DNA of 64,000 nt, from NCBI RefSeq assembly GCF_000835495.1, contig NW_015622543.1:2271864-2335863 (forward strand), in the 5' to 3' direction. Position numbers and translations under genes: made by a program. The DNA comes from Cladophialophora immunda (taxonomy: Eukaryota > Ascomycota > Eurotiomycetes > Chaetothyriales > Herpotrichiellaceae). The notes beneath the pieces were generated by a model. The model saw only the letters and a program-made list of their open reading frames with translations, was not told the DNA's origin and searched no databases. Every line of letters begins with the position of its first letter. The stretch's first letter is position 1. Below are positions 10,934 through 22,502 of this stretch, one piece after another.

Positions 10934-13900
10934 ATGGCTTGCGATATCTGCCATCGTCGAAAAGTCCGGTGCGACGCCCGGGAACAGGTGCCTTGCTCGC
11001 CGTGTCGCAGGGCCAATGTCGCCTGCAGGTAAGATAGGTGCCGTGTCTTTGGGGTCTCTGATGCCATCGCAACTTACCATGGGCACAGCTTCGAACTGCG
11101 GCGGAACTTCAGGAAACGACCGAGGATTCATCACTCGTCGCCTGTCGCTGGCACCCAGGCCGCTGCCTCGCACCACCAGACTCCCCATGGGGGTGCGACC
11201 GAGGATCCTCGTCACCCAATGTACCATAGCCCTGCAAGATCAGGGCAGCATCCTGGAGCCGTGAGCCAGACGCCATCATCGTCGACCTCGCCGTCGGTCG
11301 TGCAGAGCCCGCGGTTGAATAAAGATGAACATCTCACTCGCTCGGCCCTGGCTGATTTCTATCGGTCCCAGATCAGGACCACCCTACCGGTCTCCCGGAC
11401 CAGCCGCTGGGCTTACATTGGCACCACGGCCTCGAATATGGCTCATCTGGTCAACACGCAAACCAAACGGCCAGACTGCCTCCACTACCCCTTCCCGCCT
11501 TATCGATCGACGCTCCCGTGGAAGCCCTCGGCCTCGTCCTTGACGGCACGCGCCATCCCGGTGATCCAGCCGCAGGAGGACCCCAAGAACCACGAACCCC
11601 CCAAGTGGACGTTCACCACCCTGCCAGACCCAGACCTGGGCGTCCTGCCCGTCAGTGAGATCCGAGAGGACCTCATCGAAGCCTACTTCAGAGATATCCA
11701 TCCGGGGTTTCCCGTCGTCCAAGAAGCCGAGTTTCGCCGCCTGCTGACGACCGGCAGCTCCAATCCCCAAGACCCCTCCGGCCAGGAGCCCCCTCCGCTG
11801 CTCTTGCTGCAGTGCGTCCTACTCGCGGGCGCCCATGTGTCGACCCATCCGGCCATTGAACGGGCGCGGACTTCGATCAAGGAGGCTCTATATCGCCGTG
11901 TCCGCAGTCTGTTCGACATGCGTTACGAGAATGACCGGCTCTGCCTGCTCCAAGCCGCCCTGATCTTGACCTGGCATGTTGACTCAGCGGATGACATCTC
12001 GGCCAATGCTTGGTACTGGTCAGGCATCGCCAGCCGCATCGCCCTCGGTCTGGGCATGCACCGGCGGTTCAACTCCACCCGCCTGAGAGCGCAGGGTCGG
12101 AGGCGCATGCGATCCCTGTGGTGGGTGGTCGTCCAGACCGAGGTTTTGTGTGCCTTGAACCACGGGCGGCCCATGAGCTTCGACCTGGACGACTGCGACC
12201 AAGAAATGTTGACGAACGACGACCTGTTGGAAGAAGTCATTGACCCGGCCACTGGCGGGCCCACCAACGTCTGCACGCACAACGTGGGCTTCTGTCTGGC
12301 CAATGCCTCTCTGTGCCTGGTCATCTGGGAGATGCTGAAGCTTCACTCGCCCGGCCGAAAGAGACTCCTGGGAGGGGAGAACTCGAAGGCCATGCGAGAG
12401 GCCAAGATGGACATGAACTCCCGTCTCGCAGATTGGTGTCTGCAGTTGCCTCCGGACATGGCGCATCCCAGCTGGCCGGCCCAGTCCTTCTGGGCCGCCC
12501 AGTTGCACCTCCATTACTACACTGCGGTCATCACCTTGAATCGGCGGCTGAAGGTCGTGGTGCCGGACGCGGATCCAGGCTACCATCATGCGCCCGAACC
12601 TGCGAGACACCACGCGCCGATAGATCGATCCCGACGCAACGAGGGCGAGGCCAAGCTCGAATCCTCAGACGCATCCCTGTGCCACAATTCGGCCGTCTCG
12701 ATCCTATCCATCTTGAACCGCATGCTGGACTCGGGCTGGACCAGGCAATGCTGGCAGAGCACCTTGACCCCGATCCTCGCCGCCGCCATCCAGTTTTGCG
12801 CCGAGATCCGATCCGCCATTCCTCACGACACATGCGGCCAAGACGATCCCACGGACCCATCCTCATGTCCCCAACCCGGAGAGCGTGGCACCTCCTCGGA
12901 CCTGCTGCTTGCACTCGGCTCTCTGGACGGGCTGCAGAATCTCTGGTCCATCTCAGCCACGATGGCCTCGCATTGGTCGCCAGCGGAGGGACTGAGTCGT
13001 CTGATCGACACCATCTTGACCGAAGTCAAGGGTATGATGCAGACGACTTCCTCCCGCATACGCCGCCACTCGCATGACCCTCACATTTCCCAGGTCGGCA
13101 CCAACCGTCGAGGGCCACACGTGGCCGTGGGTGAATCTGCCATCTCCACCGAATCTACTTCCGCCCAAGAAAGTGCCACTGGGGGGAAATGTTCGCACGC
13201 AACACCCCTTGAGTATCCCAACGAACGCGGATCCTCAACCTATCCCGGCGCTCCAGCCCGGACGAGACAGCCGACAGCGGCGGTGGCGGTGGCTGTTGGA
13301 GTTGAAACTCGGACGGAATCCCACGGTGCTCCCAATACTGCCAGACGGATCACCAGTCAAAACTTCGGACCCCCGTCGAGCTCGTGTGATGGAAGTCACA
13401 GCACGGGAGTCTCCAGCGACAGTCGAAATCACCTCGCTAGCAGTGGCCACCACAGTCAGCGGAATTTCAGCTATGGTCCTGAACACGGTGGTGGTGATCC
13501 GACAAGCGTCGATGGCCTTGCTGTCGCCGGCATCTGGGAAAGAGACGCCGGGCCCAAACCCCCCTGGAGCGGCGTGCAAAGACTGGAGGCCAGCGCGATG
13601 CGCGATTCAAGGTCTGCTACCTATGACCCGACCTACCGAGGATCAACCTCGCGATGTCCCACGCCCCCAAGCGCCAGCCAGGATGGACCGTCTAACGACA
13701 ACAATAACGACAACAGCAACAACAGCACCCACCAGAGTATCTGGAACTGTTCGACCGTGCGTGCTGCCACTGCCGCCGTGGCTGCTCCTCCGCGCTTTGG
13801 AGGAGCGGCCAGCTTCTCTTCGGACGAACCGTTGCATCATTCCCGTCTGGAGACGGCGGAGGCGAGAGGTGCGGACATGCACCAGTTCCGACAGATGAAC

Positions 13901-14092
13901 GGTATAGCGGCTACGAGTTCGACGCGGGCTCACTCGCCGGGCCTGTTCTGGGACATGCACGTTGAGGATCTGCTCCAGTGCATGACTGATCCGGTGGCGG
14001 TCAAAGACACGCTGGGCAACATATATAATACCGACGACCATGTGGCGATGACGGGCGATGATCCAGGCGCCTTTGTCATGTTTGATGGTTAA
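10934..14092 (+). CDS. Zn2Cys6 transcription factor with fungal_trans domain
   Basis: Two exons (10934-11028, 11089-14092) give 1032 aa. The zinc cluster is at residues 3-31 with spacing C-x2-C-x6-C-x7-C-x2-C-x6-C and a basic RRKVRCD stretch for DNA contact. The intron lies directly after the cluster and splits an Arg/Ser codon. Basic FRKRPR follows, a likely nuclear localisation signal. The middle homology domain has the expected pattern: LIEAYFRDIHPGFPVV, then LLQAALILTWH, WYWSGIASRIALGLGMHR, RRRMRSLWWVVV, and a GRPMSFDLDDCD-type segment. The C-terminal third is low complexity (Ser/Gly/Asn-rich, an Asn/Asp run near 13690-13735) and is probably an activation region. The gene is GC-rich. It opens the metabolic block to its right and is a candidate pathway regulator; the general architecture resembles the cutinase factor CTF1 class. 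Confidence 0.9.
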
Positions 14093-14496
14093 ATATCAAT
14101 ACGGGGAGAAATGCTAAGAAAATGGAATTGGTCAGCCAGAGATTCTGGCCCCGTCGTGACACCAACCAAGAGAGAGAGGGAGAGAACCCTGAACCATTCT
14201 CGTGCGAAGCCAGCGCGGAAGTGCCAAAGTTGGGCTCGAGCAGATACGAGCCTAGGGCATGTCCCTTGTTCGACAGCTAGACAACGAGCAGAAAGCGACG
14301 AGAGAGCCAGAGGCCCGTCAGATTGTTCCGTGTGGATTTGTACACGACTATTCTCTTTGGAGAGCCTGGCGTTTCGAGCTCAGGGGCATAAAGATATCAA
14401 TCAGTCGTTTTCCCATTCATAAAGCCCTCGATCCTGCCTTAACATGGTTTTCGACTATCGTGATGACCGTTGCGTTCCACGGAGGCTGGTTGGCAC
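14093..14496. other. Intergenic, 404 bp, convergent 3' ends
   Basis: Lies between the regulator (+) and the FMN dehydrogenase (-). No coding signal; both genes should terminate here. Confidence 0.5.
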
Positions 14497-16327
14497 TTAG
14501 ATCTTGAGAAGTCGGCCTTTACTCAGGATCGCAAGGCGGTCGGAGGTTATGTCTGCCACGGTTCGGCAACTAGGTTTCTTGTGTGAGCTCTCTCTCTCTC
14601 TCGGTGTATGTGTGTGTGTGCGTATGTGCGTGCAAGTAATCAGAAAACAGAGACAAACACTTACCCCGCCAATGCCATGGTCTGCCGGAATTCTTGGGCG
14701 AGGATTTCGATGGCCTTGCTTACACCGGCCTCACCAGCGACCTGTCATACCCGCAGTTGTCAGCCGTGTCAACAATCCAGGGTTTGTCGTAAGAGGGGCA
14801 CTGGAGATATACCGAAAGCCCCCAAAGAGGTATCCGGCCGACCAAAACCATCTGTGCTCCCAGAGCGATGGCCTTGAACATGTCGGAGCCTTTCCTGATG
14901 CCGCCATCCACGGCCACCTGGATCAGTCGGTTGCCCTGCTCGTCGAACGCGGCAGGTGCGCAGTCTCGCAGCGCATCGAGACTGGCGGGGACGCCGTCAA
15001 GCTGTCGTCCACCGTGGTTGGAAATGAGGACGCCGTCTAGTCCGTACTTGACGGCCATCCTGACGTCCTCGGGGTGGTAGATGCCCTTGACCCATATCTC
15101 CAATTTTGTTTGAGACTTGAGCCACGGGACGACACTCTCCCAATCCTGCTTCGGGTCTCGCTCAGTTTTGATGACCGACTTGAATCCCCTGGCACCCTTG
15201 TGCAGGCCTTCCTTTTCGGCCACAGTCGCTTCGAACTGGAGGTTCGGGAATCCCACGCCGGGCGGAAGCTTGAAATTGTTGCGGTACTCGTTCAAGCGCC
15301 GGCCCAGGACGGGGGTGTCGACTGTGAGAAAGACTGCTTTGTAGCCAGCGTCTGGCAGTGGTGTCCGAATTAGCAGTCCACGCCTTGAAATGGACTGGAG
15401 GAGCGAGCCCAGCAGCCACGGCGCCGGCCAGCCAGGAGAACGTGACAAGATGGCACTTACTTTCGATCCTGCGCAGTGTCTGCACGGTCCGGTCCCGGTC
15501 CTTCAAAATAGTAAGATGCATGACGTAGGGGTTCCCCCGTCCCTTGCTCGCCACGGCTTCCAACGAAGAGTTCGAATACGACGAAAGGCCCATGGGTATG
15601 CCTGCCTTGGCAGCTGCCGCCGATGTCGCGACCTCCCCATCTGGATGGGCCAGCTTGTGAGCGGCGGATGGTGAAAAGGCAAGCGGGATGGGAATCTACA
15701 TCCAATAAGATTTCGTCAGGCACAATCGTCCTCGTCGGTCTACTCATCGACATCTGTAATATTACTGGGTTTCGATGTCCATGATGCCCCCTAGAGCCTT
15801 GACCCGTACGTACCTTGCATCCAAAGACTGTGATGGAAGAGTCCAAGCCCGACATATCGATCAGCACTCTCGGCCGAATCTTATAACGCGTATATGCTGC
15901 TTCGTTGTCGCGGAGCCTGGAGAAGATAGCTTTCTATCAGCCAGGGCATAATTTCCGGAGGTGCAGCAAACACTGAGAAAGGGGTCGTGGCCGCGTGCTG
16001 GACGTACGTGATCATGTCGTCTGCTCCGTCGTTAAAGTAATCTGCCCCGGAGACCTTGGTTAGTATCATGCATATATGCTTGTCGCCATGTCAGAGAGAA
16101 GCTCCTGCTTAATAGCGTTATTCTCGCGGAGGGATGGGGCAGCCGACGGCGGAGTTGAACAACGGACCTCTGTACATCTTGGCCACCTTTTTCTGCGCAA
16201 GCACCCGCATATCTTCGATGGTGAGCACGTCGTCGAGTTCGCCGTCTCGCCGAGGCTCCAGGGCTTCGACAGGAATCTCCTCCAGCGTTGCTTTCTCCAT
16301 GGTCTCGCTCATCAAGGGAGCTTTCAT
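14497..16327 (-). CDS. FMN-dependent 2-hydroxyacid dehydrogenase/oxidase
   Basis: Seven exons (16327-16168, 16041-16008, 15916-15814, 15695-15461, 15351-14813, 14741-14665, 14569-14497) give 406 aa. The family is the FMN alpha-hydroxyacid dehydrogenases (glycolate/lactate oxidase, cytochrome b2 catalytic domain). Evidence in order is DDMITLRDNEAAY and YKIRPRVLIDMS, the FMN-phosphate and substrate segment PMGLSSYSNSS, AVFLTVDTPVLGRR, then LEIWVKGI with the catalytic-type Lys, and the signature SNHGGRQLDG (catalytic His). The FMN-binding DGGIRKGSDMFKA-x-ALGA follows. There is no N-terminal haem b5 domain, so it is not cytochrome b2. The reaction is oxidation of an L-2-hydroxyacid to the 2-oxoacid with reduction of FMN; the substrate is unknown. 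A 34-nt exon (16041-16008) and an intron carrying a microsatellite are noteworthy. The gene is adjacent to, and on the same strand as, the copper amine oxidase. Confidence 0.9.
14588..14633. repeat. Compound CT/GT microsatellite in the last intron of the FMN dehydrogenase gene
   Basis: A CT run followed by TGTATGTGTGTGTGTG-like sequence lies between the donor at 14664 and the acceptor at 14570 of the final intron. Read on the gene strand it provides a long purine/CA tract before the CCTAG acceptor. It is likely length-variable between isolates. Confidence 0.8.
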
Positions 16328-17142
16328 GGTGACTAGACCCCTTGGTTGCCAGCCGTTTCTCACAAGCCTTAATGCCACCGATTCCAAGGAAGCGGTAATC
16401 TACAGCAAAATAAGTTAATTTTGCCTGGGAGAACAGGTGACGAAGTATTTCCCGCTTCTCCCTTAGAGTAAATGTCCCCTGGGGTCGAGTGCCGGAGATA
16501 GAGTTATTCGAAGAGGGCAATGGATCAGATGGATCGTGACTGAACCCGGTGGGTAACGCGGCGCCGAAGATCGATAGAGTCGTTTCATACACCACCGGAC
16601 TGGCCGTGCTGGTTGGCGGTAAGGAATCAAGTCTGAAATCCGAAAGCCGAAAGCCGAGACGCAACAGCCATGTTCAACCATGTCTGATTGTGGCTAAGAA
16701 AGGCTGGGCATGATAGTCCAGTGGATATCTCTCCTCCAGGGATCCAGGGAGACGACAGATAGTGGCAAGATAGAGACAGCAATTGCGGCAGCGAGACGCT
16801 CTCGATGGTCTTTGTGGTGAAAAGCAATGTGAGAGCAGGTAGATAGATGCGATTAGAGGGCGTTTTGCACACGACATGGCAGCGATGCGCACTAATGCAC
16901 TAGCCCTTGTGTACTCTATCACAACCCTATACTTACTACAATGCCATCGCAGTCATGTTCTCTGTTGGAAGTCATTGAATGTTGATCATCCGCTCAATAT
17001 GTATGTATTCTCGCAAAGAGATGCGACTCTTGGGGGTGGTAAGAAACAGCTTTCGGTACAGAAAGAAGTAATGCATTTCCCAATCCTGTTCTATATATCA
17101 AGTCCTCTAAATCGAGGATTGATCTTGATTAGCGCAAAAAGC
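16328..17142. promoter_or_regulatory. Intergenic, 815 bp, promoter side of the FMN dehydrogenase
   Basis: Downstream of the amine oxidase and upstream of the dehydrogenase, both on the minus strand. Three AGATAG elements occur at 16757-16762, 16768-16773 and 16841-16846, within 430-520 bp of the dehydrogenase start, and match the GATA-factor consensus HGATAR. A CCGAAAGCCGAAAGCCGA tract lies near 16638-16655. No gene is supported in this stretch. Confidence 0.5.
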
Positions 17143-19378
17143 CTAACGACAAGCCTCGTGCCCACTGCAGGAAGAATGGCCATTAGTTGGGCGGTCTTGG
17201 GGATCTTCGTAGAGGGTGCTTTGACTCGCGAGCTGACTGCTCTGAGGCACGTCCATCAGGGGACTCTCCTCAAAGAATCCGCTGGGTTTGAGCGAAACTA
17301 CAATCGTCTCGCAGGGCATGATGGGATAGTCTTCGACACGAACATTATGAGTCAAGGAAATGCTGTGCCACAGGACAATATCTTCGTTGTCCACCGGATC
17401 TTTTCTCGCCGCCCATGCAGCCACGTCGCCTGAACCGTCGTGGGTCGCCTTTCCGAGGGGAAGGGCAATGGACTGGTAGGTGAAATTGCCTGCCGCAAAG
17501 AGTTCTCCTTCCTGGTACTTGGTGACCCAGTACGGATGGGTGGCAAATCGAGCGCGTCGGCCATGCTGGGAGCTGGGATGCGCCAAGAGCATCTGCTTCA
17601 TGGGGCTCCCAATGGCATATGCTACCGGCAAGCCCGAGACAGGATTGATGGAGTTCGGATTCGTGATCTTGAAGACGCGGTTGGGCGAGAAATCACAACT
17701 TCCAGACTCGGTCACTTTCATCTTCTGTACCGTGTACCCTACCCCGTAGGGGTTGAGCTCATCGTCCAGCGGCATCGGCACCGAGTCCTCCATCACCACG
17801 GTATTGTGCGGCCCATCGAGATTAGGATCGATGCGGAGAATGAAAACTGGGTTTAGTCAACCAATGGAGCTCCTCAGCCATGTCAGGCGACACAGGGTCG
17901 TCGCCAAAAGACGAGGCTGAGATTTCAAGACCTACCATGCTGATGATGGGGAGCGAGCACCCCTTCATTGACCACTGTCCCCCAAGGCACGGTCACTCCC
18001 TTGTCAATCGGCTGTGTGGCGACGATGCCGGTGGCTTTGATTTCATAATGCAGGCCGGCGGCCTGGTCGAAATGAAAGGCAAAAATATAGTCGTAGTTGC
18101 CGACCGTCAGGATGGATTGGAGAACGAGAACCCGTGCTCGAGTGATCGAGACCAGCCCACTGCGGTTGTTGGTGTGTTTGTATCCGATGCCGTTGTCGAT
18201 TTCATGCATGCACACGGCGTTGGGCTTGGGTACGGCCTCGCCCTTGCTGTTGCTGACCACGAAATCGAAGTATTTGATCACCCCGAGACAGTCACAGCCA
18301 AGCTGGAGGTTGTTGGCCGAATTCCCGGCTCCTACATCGCCCAGGTCAAAGACCGATTTTCGGTGATAGGGACTGCGAGGATCGGCGTAGGGAACGACCA
18401 TTTCACTCAAGGAGACTCGGTGGAACAGCTCGCGGCCGTCGTAGGTCACGTCGTTGAGGACCATGCCCTCTCGAAAATTGAAGGCCAGTCGGAAACGCCA
18501 CTTCTGCCATTTGACCAGGTACCCTTCCACCGCGAAGGAGGTGCCGTGCGGCTGGATGACAATTAAAGGCTTCAGGTCCGTCCGAGTCGGTCTATCTTGC
18601 AGGCTGTGATGGAACTCCTTCGCCTTATGCGGCACAAACTTCGGGTCTCTGTTGACATTGGCGTCAGCCCCAGTCGGCAAGTAGATGATCTCAACCAGTC
18701 TCTTTGTTTTATTCTCAAAAACCGGCGCAATGGGAAGCGGAAAGTCATAATGGTTCGAGGCATCGGTGGCCCTCGTAGGATCCTTGCAGAACATGTAGCA
18801 CTACCACCGATATCTCACGGTTAGCTGCCAGCTGAGCCACCACCCTTTCGATCCCAGGAAAGGTGCCAACCTACCTGGACTCTGCGGTCAATCTGGGTAT
18901 CATCTTCTCGGCCATAGGACCATGTATTGCAGACCACCTCGGTCCCTGGTGGGAGGCCGAGTTTCTCTATGGCTTTCTTGACTTCCGGGTGCTGCGGCAC
19001 CAGCAGTCTCATCTCACGGGTCTCGTCCACGTCTCCGTTGGGAAACCCAGTCCTGTCCAACTGCGTCAAGTGCTCGACTTCCTGGGAGCTCAAGTTGACA
19101 CTCGCGCAAAAGCAGTCATAGCTACCAAGGAGAACCCATACTGCCTTGGTCCTGCGTGGAATGGTGGGAAGTGGGCTTTTGCCTGCCCGCTCTGCCGCCA
19201 GGTATGGGAGCAGGGCTTTCTTAGCCGGATCAAGGATCGAAATGGACTTGAAGTGAACAGCCCCTTCGGCGTATTTGGACTTGATCAACCTGGCCGTCTC
19301 CTCGATTTCGTTTGCGGTGATGGGGTCGAGCGGATGGAGCGAGCTCGACCCAGCGGCATGTTCTGTTGACGACGACAT
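17143..19378 (-). CDS. Copper amine oxidase (primary amine oxidase, TPQ cofactor)
   Basis: Three exons (19378-18875, 18800-17936, 17846-17143) give 690 aa, normal for fungal copper amine oxidases. The N2/N3 domains are represented by HPLDPITANEIEETARLIK and following. The catalytic domain has the base Asp in SVFDLGDVG (about residue 320) and the NYDY motif at about 403-406, whose first Tyr is the precursor of topaquinone. The copper ligands are the HQH at about 454-456, restored exactly by the second splice, and a later His in SLTHNVRVEDYPIMP. It oxidises primary amines to aldehydes with release of NH3 and H2O2. The C-terminus (GHEACR) is not an obvious peroxisomal PTS1. Its start shares a 675-bp promoter with the permease transcribed the other way, which points to joint control and amine uptake followed by oxidation. 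Confidence 0.95.
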
Positions 19379-20053
19379 TGGTGACCACGCCGTGAAAGGC
19401 CGGCTAGTCTTTGGAATTGTTTGTTAATGGTCTTCCCAGCACATTCTCACCGTGCTTGGGCTCTCCTTGCAACAGCATAAATAAATTCGGGCCTGCCATG
19501 ATCCTGTGGTTTCCAACGCCCTTCCTCCGCCTTTCTCCACCATTGGGATAGTTCGATGCCGCCAACGAGGTCGGCGCCGAAAAGCGACCTATCAAGCCCT
19601 CCGCCGAAATACCCGAGCTCCCCTTTCTCCACCAAGCCCTCGAATCCCGCGGTTGATACGAACGATGGGGCGCGAGGTTGCTGAATCTGGTCTTATCTGT
19701 TATCTTGAGAACTTTCGATCGATCCAGCCGCATTCTCGCTGTTGAGGGTTTCCAGGCCTTGTCCAATCTTGCCATGGTTCTGGTAGTGTCCGCGCTGGAC
19801 GAACAACGCGCGTTGGCAGGGAGAAGGTAGAGTATATCGCGACGAGGTAGGTCTTGGTCATTCTCTGTAGACATGATAAGGATCTTGTCCATGCTTTGAT
19901 CAGACCAAGAGCGCAGCTCTATAAGAACTTGGACCTCGCCAGCGGGAGCGCTGCGCCCCCTGTCTGTTCAGCAATACTCCTTTATCTCGGGCCAAAGAGA
20001 GAGAGAAACACACGTCAAAGGCATTGAATTTCGATTACCAGACTTGGCTCACC
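19379..20053. promoter_or_regulatory. Shared divergent promoter of amine oxidase and permease, with GATA sites
   Basis: 675 bp between two divergent starts. TTATCT (AGATAA on the other strand) occurs at 19693-19698 and 19700-19705 as a tandem pair one base apart, again at 19982-19987, and TGATAA at 19874-19879. These match the AreA/Nit2 consensus HGATAR, and paired sites are the classical strong arrangement. A TATAAG near 19920, about 130 bp from the permease ATG, could be its TATA element. The sites are seen directly; nitrogen control is inferred. Confidence 0.6.
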
Positions 20054-21697
20054 ATGAGCGAGAAAGAGCATACCACCTCCATTACTCAGAAGGCCCCGAG
20101 CTCCGAAGAGGGCCCTCCTGCTCATGGCGAGATAGCACCGTTGCCTCTCCAGGACCCGGGACTTGCCAAAGCATTGGGATCTCGCCATCTCATCTTCTTT
20201 TCCCTCGGCGCCTCCATTGGGGCTGGTCTCTGGCTGGGTTCTGGATCAACCTTGGCCCATGGCGGTCCCGTGAGCAATGTGCTCGGCTTTTGTCTGGCTG
20301 GACTCATTTCCTGGGCGGTTGCCCAAGCCACGGGAGAGATCGCCTGCCTCTACCCCGTGCCATCTGCCTTTCCGCGCTGGACGGAGAAGTTTCTCGACAA
20401 ATCGGTGGCCTTTACTTTGGGCTGGGCTTACTGGATGTCGTCCACGCTGGTGCTGGCGGCCGAAGTGCAGGGCGCGGTCACGGTGATCCGATACTGGACT
20501 GACGCCATGTTTGTGTCGGCATGGGTGACCATCTTCCTGGCCATCTTGCTCTTCATAAACGTCTTCCACGTGAGGGTCTTTGCCGAAGTGGAGGTGGCGC
20601 TCGCGATTGTCAAATTCTTCTGGATCTTTGTCATCATCATCATGTTCCTGGTCATCACCGCAGGGGGAGCCCCGAACCATACCACGATCGGCTTCCGGTA
20701 CTGGCGCGAGATTCCCTTCATCAACGGATTCAAAGGCTTCCTCAACACGTTGCACAACTGCATCTTCTCCATGGCCGGGGCCGAGTTCATCGGTCTGACG
20801 GCAGCTGAGGCCAGCAACCCGAGAAAGTCAGTTCCTCGAGGGGTCAAGACCATCTGGATCCGCCTGGGGCTGTTCTACATTGGGGGTGCCTTCATGACGA
20901 CCCTGTGCGTCGATCCTCGGGACAAGAACCTGTTTGATGGATCGGGAGAAAACGCCAGCCCCTTTGTCATTGCCATGAAAGACGCCGGTCTCCCAGGCGC
21001 TGCACACGTCATGAATGCCATCATTCTGATCAGTGTCTTGTCGTGCGGAAATGCATTGGCATACGCCAGTTCCCGGTCGCCCATTGGGCTCGCCCAGCTG
21101 GGTATGGCCCCAAAGATCTTCCTCAAAACCGACAGCCAGGGTCGACCTTGGCCGTGCATCATCTTGACCTTCCTCGTCGGTGGCGGCATCTCCTATCTCA
21201 ATGCCTCGGAGGGTGCCTATCAGGTCTTTGCCTGGCTGGCTCATTTGATCAGCCTCATCACCTTGTTCAACTGGACCATGCTTTTCACCAATCATATCCG
21301 GTTCCGCAGGGCCTGGAAGGCTCAAGGGTATGCCAAATCGGAGCTCCCCTGGACCAGCTGGGCCTCGCCGTGGTCCACCATCATCGGCGTCACTCTCTGC
21401 GTCTTGGTGCTGATAAACGAGGTCTATCTGGGTATCTGGCCACTCGGGGAGCCGCCTTCGGCCAAAGCCTTCTTCTCTCGATGTGCATCGCTCCCGGTCA
21501 TCTTCGCGCTCTATCTGGGGGCTAAGGTCTATTTCCGAGGACCTCCCTACACCAAATCGACCTCGATCGATCTGATTTCCGACCGCCGGGTCTACCAGCC
21601 TGAAGACCTCGAGTCAAACGAAGAAGGGACTTTTGCCAAGATCAGAATGTCGCTCACCCGACGACTCAAGGCGCTGGACAAGAGACACGCTCCTTGA
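20054..21697 (+). CDS. Amino-acid/amine permease (APC superfamily, YAT type)
   Basis: An intronless reading frame of 547 aa from the ATG at 20054 (MSEKEHTTSITQKAP); the upstream in-frame TTG is not used. A hydrophilic N-terminus precedes the first helix with the family signature FFSLGASIGAGLWLGSG. TM3 follows with ATGEIACLYPVPSAFPRWTEKFLD. The conserved segment SMAGAEFIGLTAAEASNPRKSVPRG is present, and helices continue to about residue 500, with a cytosolic tail. About twelve membrane segments are visible. It should import amino acids or a related amine at the plasma membrane. Its promoter is shared with the copper amine oxidase. The lack of introns contrasts with its neighbours. Confidence 0.92.
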   Translation: MSEKEHTTSITQKAPSSEEGPPAHGEIAPLPLQDPGLAKALGSRHLIFFSLGASIGAGLWLGSGSTLAHGGPVSNVLGFCLAGLISWAVAQATGEIACLYPVPSAFPRWTEKFLDKSVAFTLGWAYWMSSTLVLAAEVQGAVTVIRYWTDAMFVSAWVTIFLAILLFINVFHVRVFAEVEVALAIVKFFWIFVIIIMFLVITAGGAPNHTTIGFRYWREIPFINGFKGFLNTLHNCIFSMAGAEFIGLTAAEASNPRKSVPRGVKTIWIRLGLFYIGGAFMTTLCVDPRDKNLFDGSGENASPFVIAMKDAGLPGAAHVMNAIILISVLSCGNALAYASSRSPIGLAQLGMAPKIFLKTDSQGRPWPCIILTFLVGGGISYLNASEGAYQVFAWLAHLISLITLFNWTMLFTNHIRFRRAWKAQGYAKSELPWTSWASPWSTIIGVTLCVLVLINEVYLGIWPLGEPPSAKAFFSRCASLPVIFALYLGAKVYFRGPPYTKSTSIDLISDRRVYQPEDLESNEEGTFAKIRMSLTRRLKALDKRHAP

Positions 21698-22502
21698 TTT
21701 TTCATGCTTTTTGCAAGTTGAAGTGGGGGTGCCTTTTTGGCAGACTGAGGCGGACGCAGGGGTGGTTTTTTTTGGCTTGGTGAGGGAGGAGGTGCCATAG
21801 CTGCAATGCCGTTTTCACAAACTTGCATTGGATGTCGGGGTTGCCAAAGCAATGAGTTGTTCTTGGACCGTAGAGAATCTTAACTACGAGCAGTATGTCG
21901 GTGGGTGCGAGAGATGCGCGAGAGAAATTCACTGATTTTGATCCTGCCGAGTGGCGCGAAATACTACACATTTCATCTTGGAGAGATTGGCCCGGATCAA
22001 TCTGCGGTTTTCCTGGTTTGATCGCGTGAATCTTTCTCCAGCCCTCTTTCTACCCTCGTTGTTCCTCCTGCCATGGAGTAGAAGAAGGTACGGGATCAAA
22101 AGAGGGACACTGAATTGAACAGATTCATAAAAGGAGGTACGAGTCTATTTCGCAGGCGGAACTGATGAGAAACTACGCTCAGCAGAATCATTTATAGATG
22201 TAGCTACGGGAAACCTTTGCGCGCTTTCATGTCTATGGTGTTGATCATTTCGTAGGTAATGATCCGGGCCACAGCGAGCCAATGCGCAGCTCTGTCACAA
22301 AACATATCCTCTGCTCATGTGCTTTACCGAATCTCGAATACGAAGTAAGATTGTGCAATCAATTGAGATCTGGAACGCCTGGGAGCGGATGGAATAGCTC
22401 TAGTTATTTTCCGTTGCGGAAAGGAGCAGATTCGAAGATCGCATTGCGTTCTCTTAGATTGTCTTTGCGGAGGGAGGTGATCTTTTGTTAATTGGCATCG
22501 AA
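21698..22502. other. Intergenic, 805 bp, convergent 3' ends
   Basis: Lies between the permease (+) and the reductase (-). No supported gene. Confidence 0.5.

Noticed and set aside
12313..13898. Two long plus-strand frames overlapping the first Zn2Cys6 regulator
   Set aside because: Arg/Pro/His-rich shadows of the GC-rich regulator frame without recognisable domains.
16032..16664. Minus-strand 210-codon frame overlapping the first exons of the FMN dehydrogenase
   Set aside because: Out of frame with the conserved dehydrogenase segments; its upstream part is probably leader sequence.
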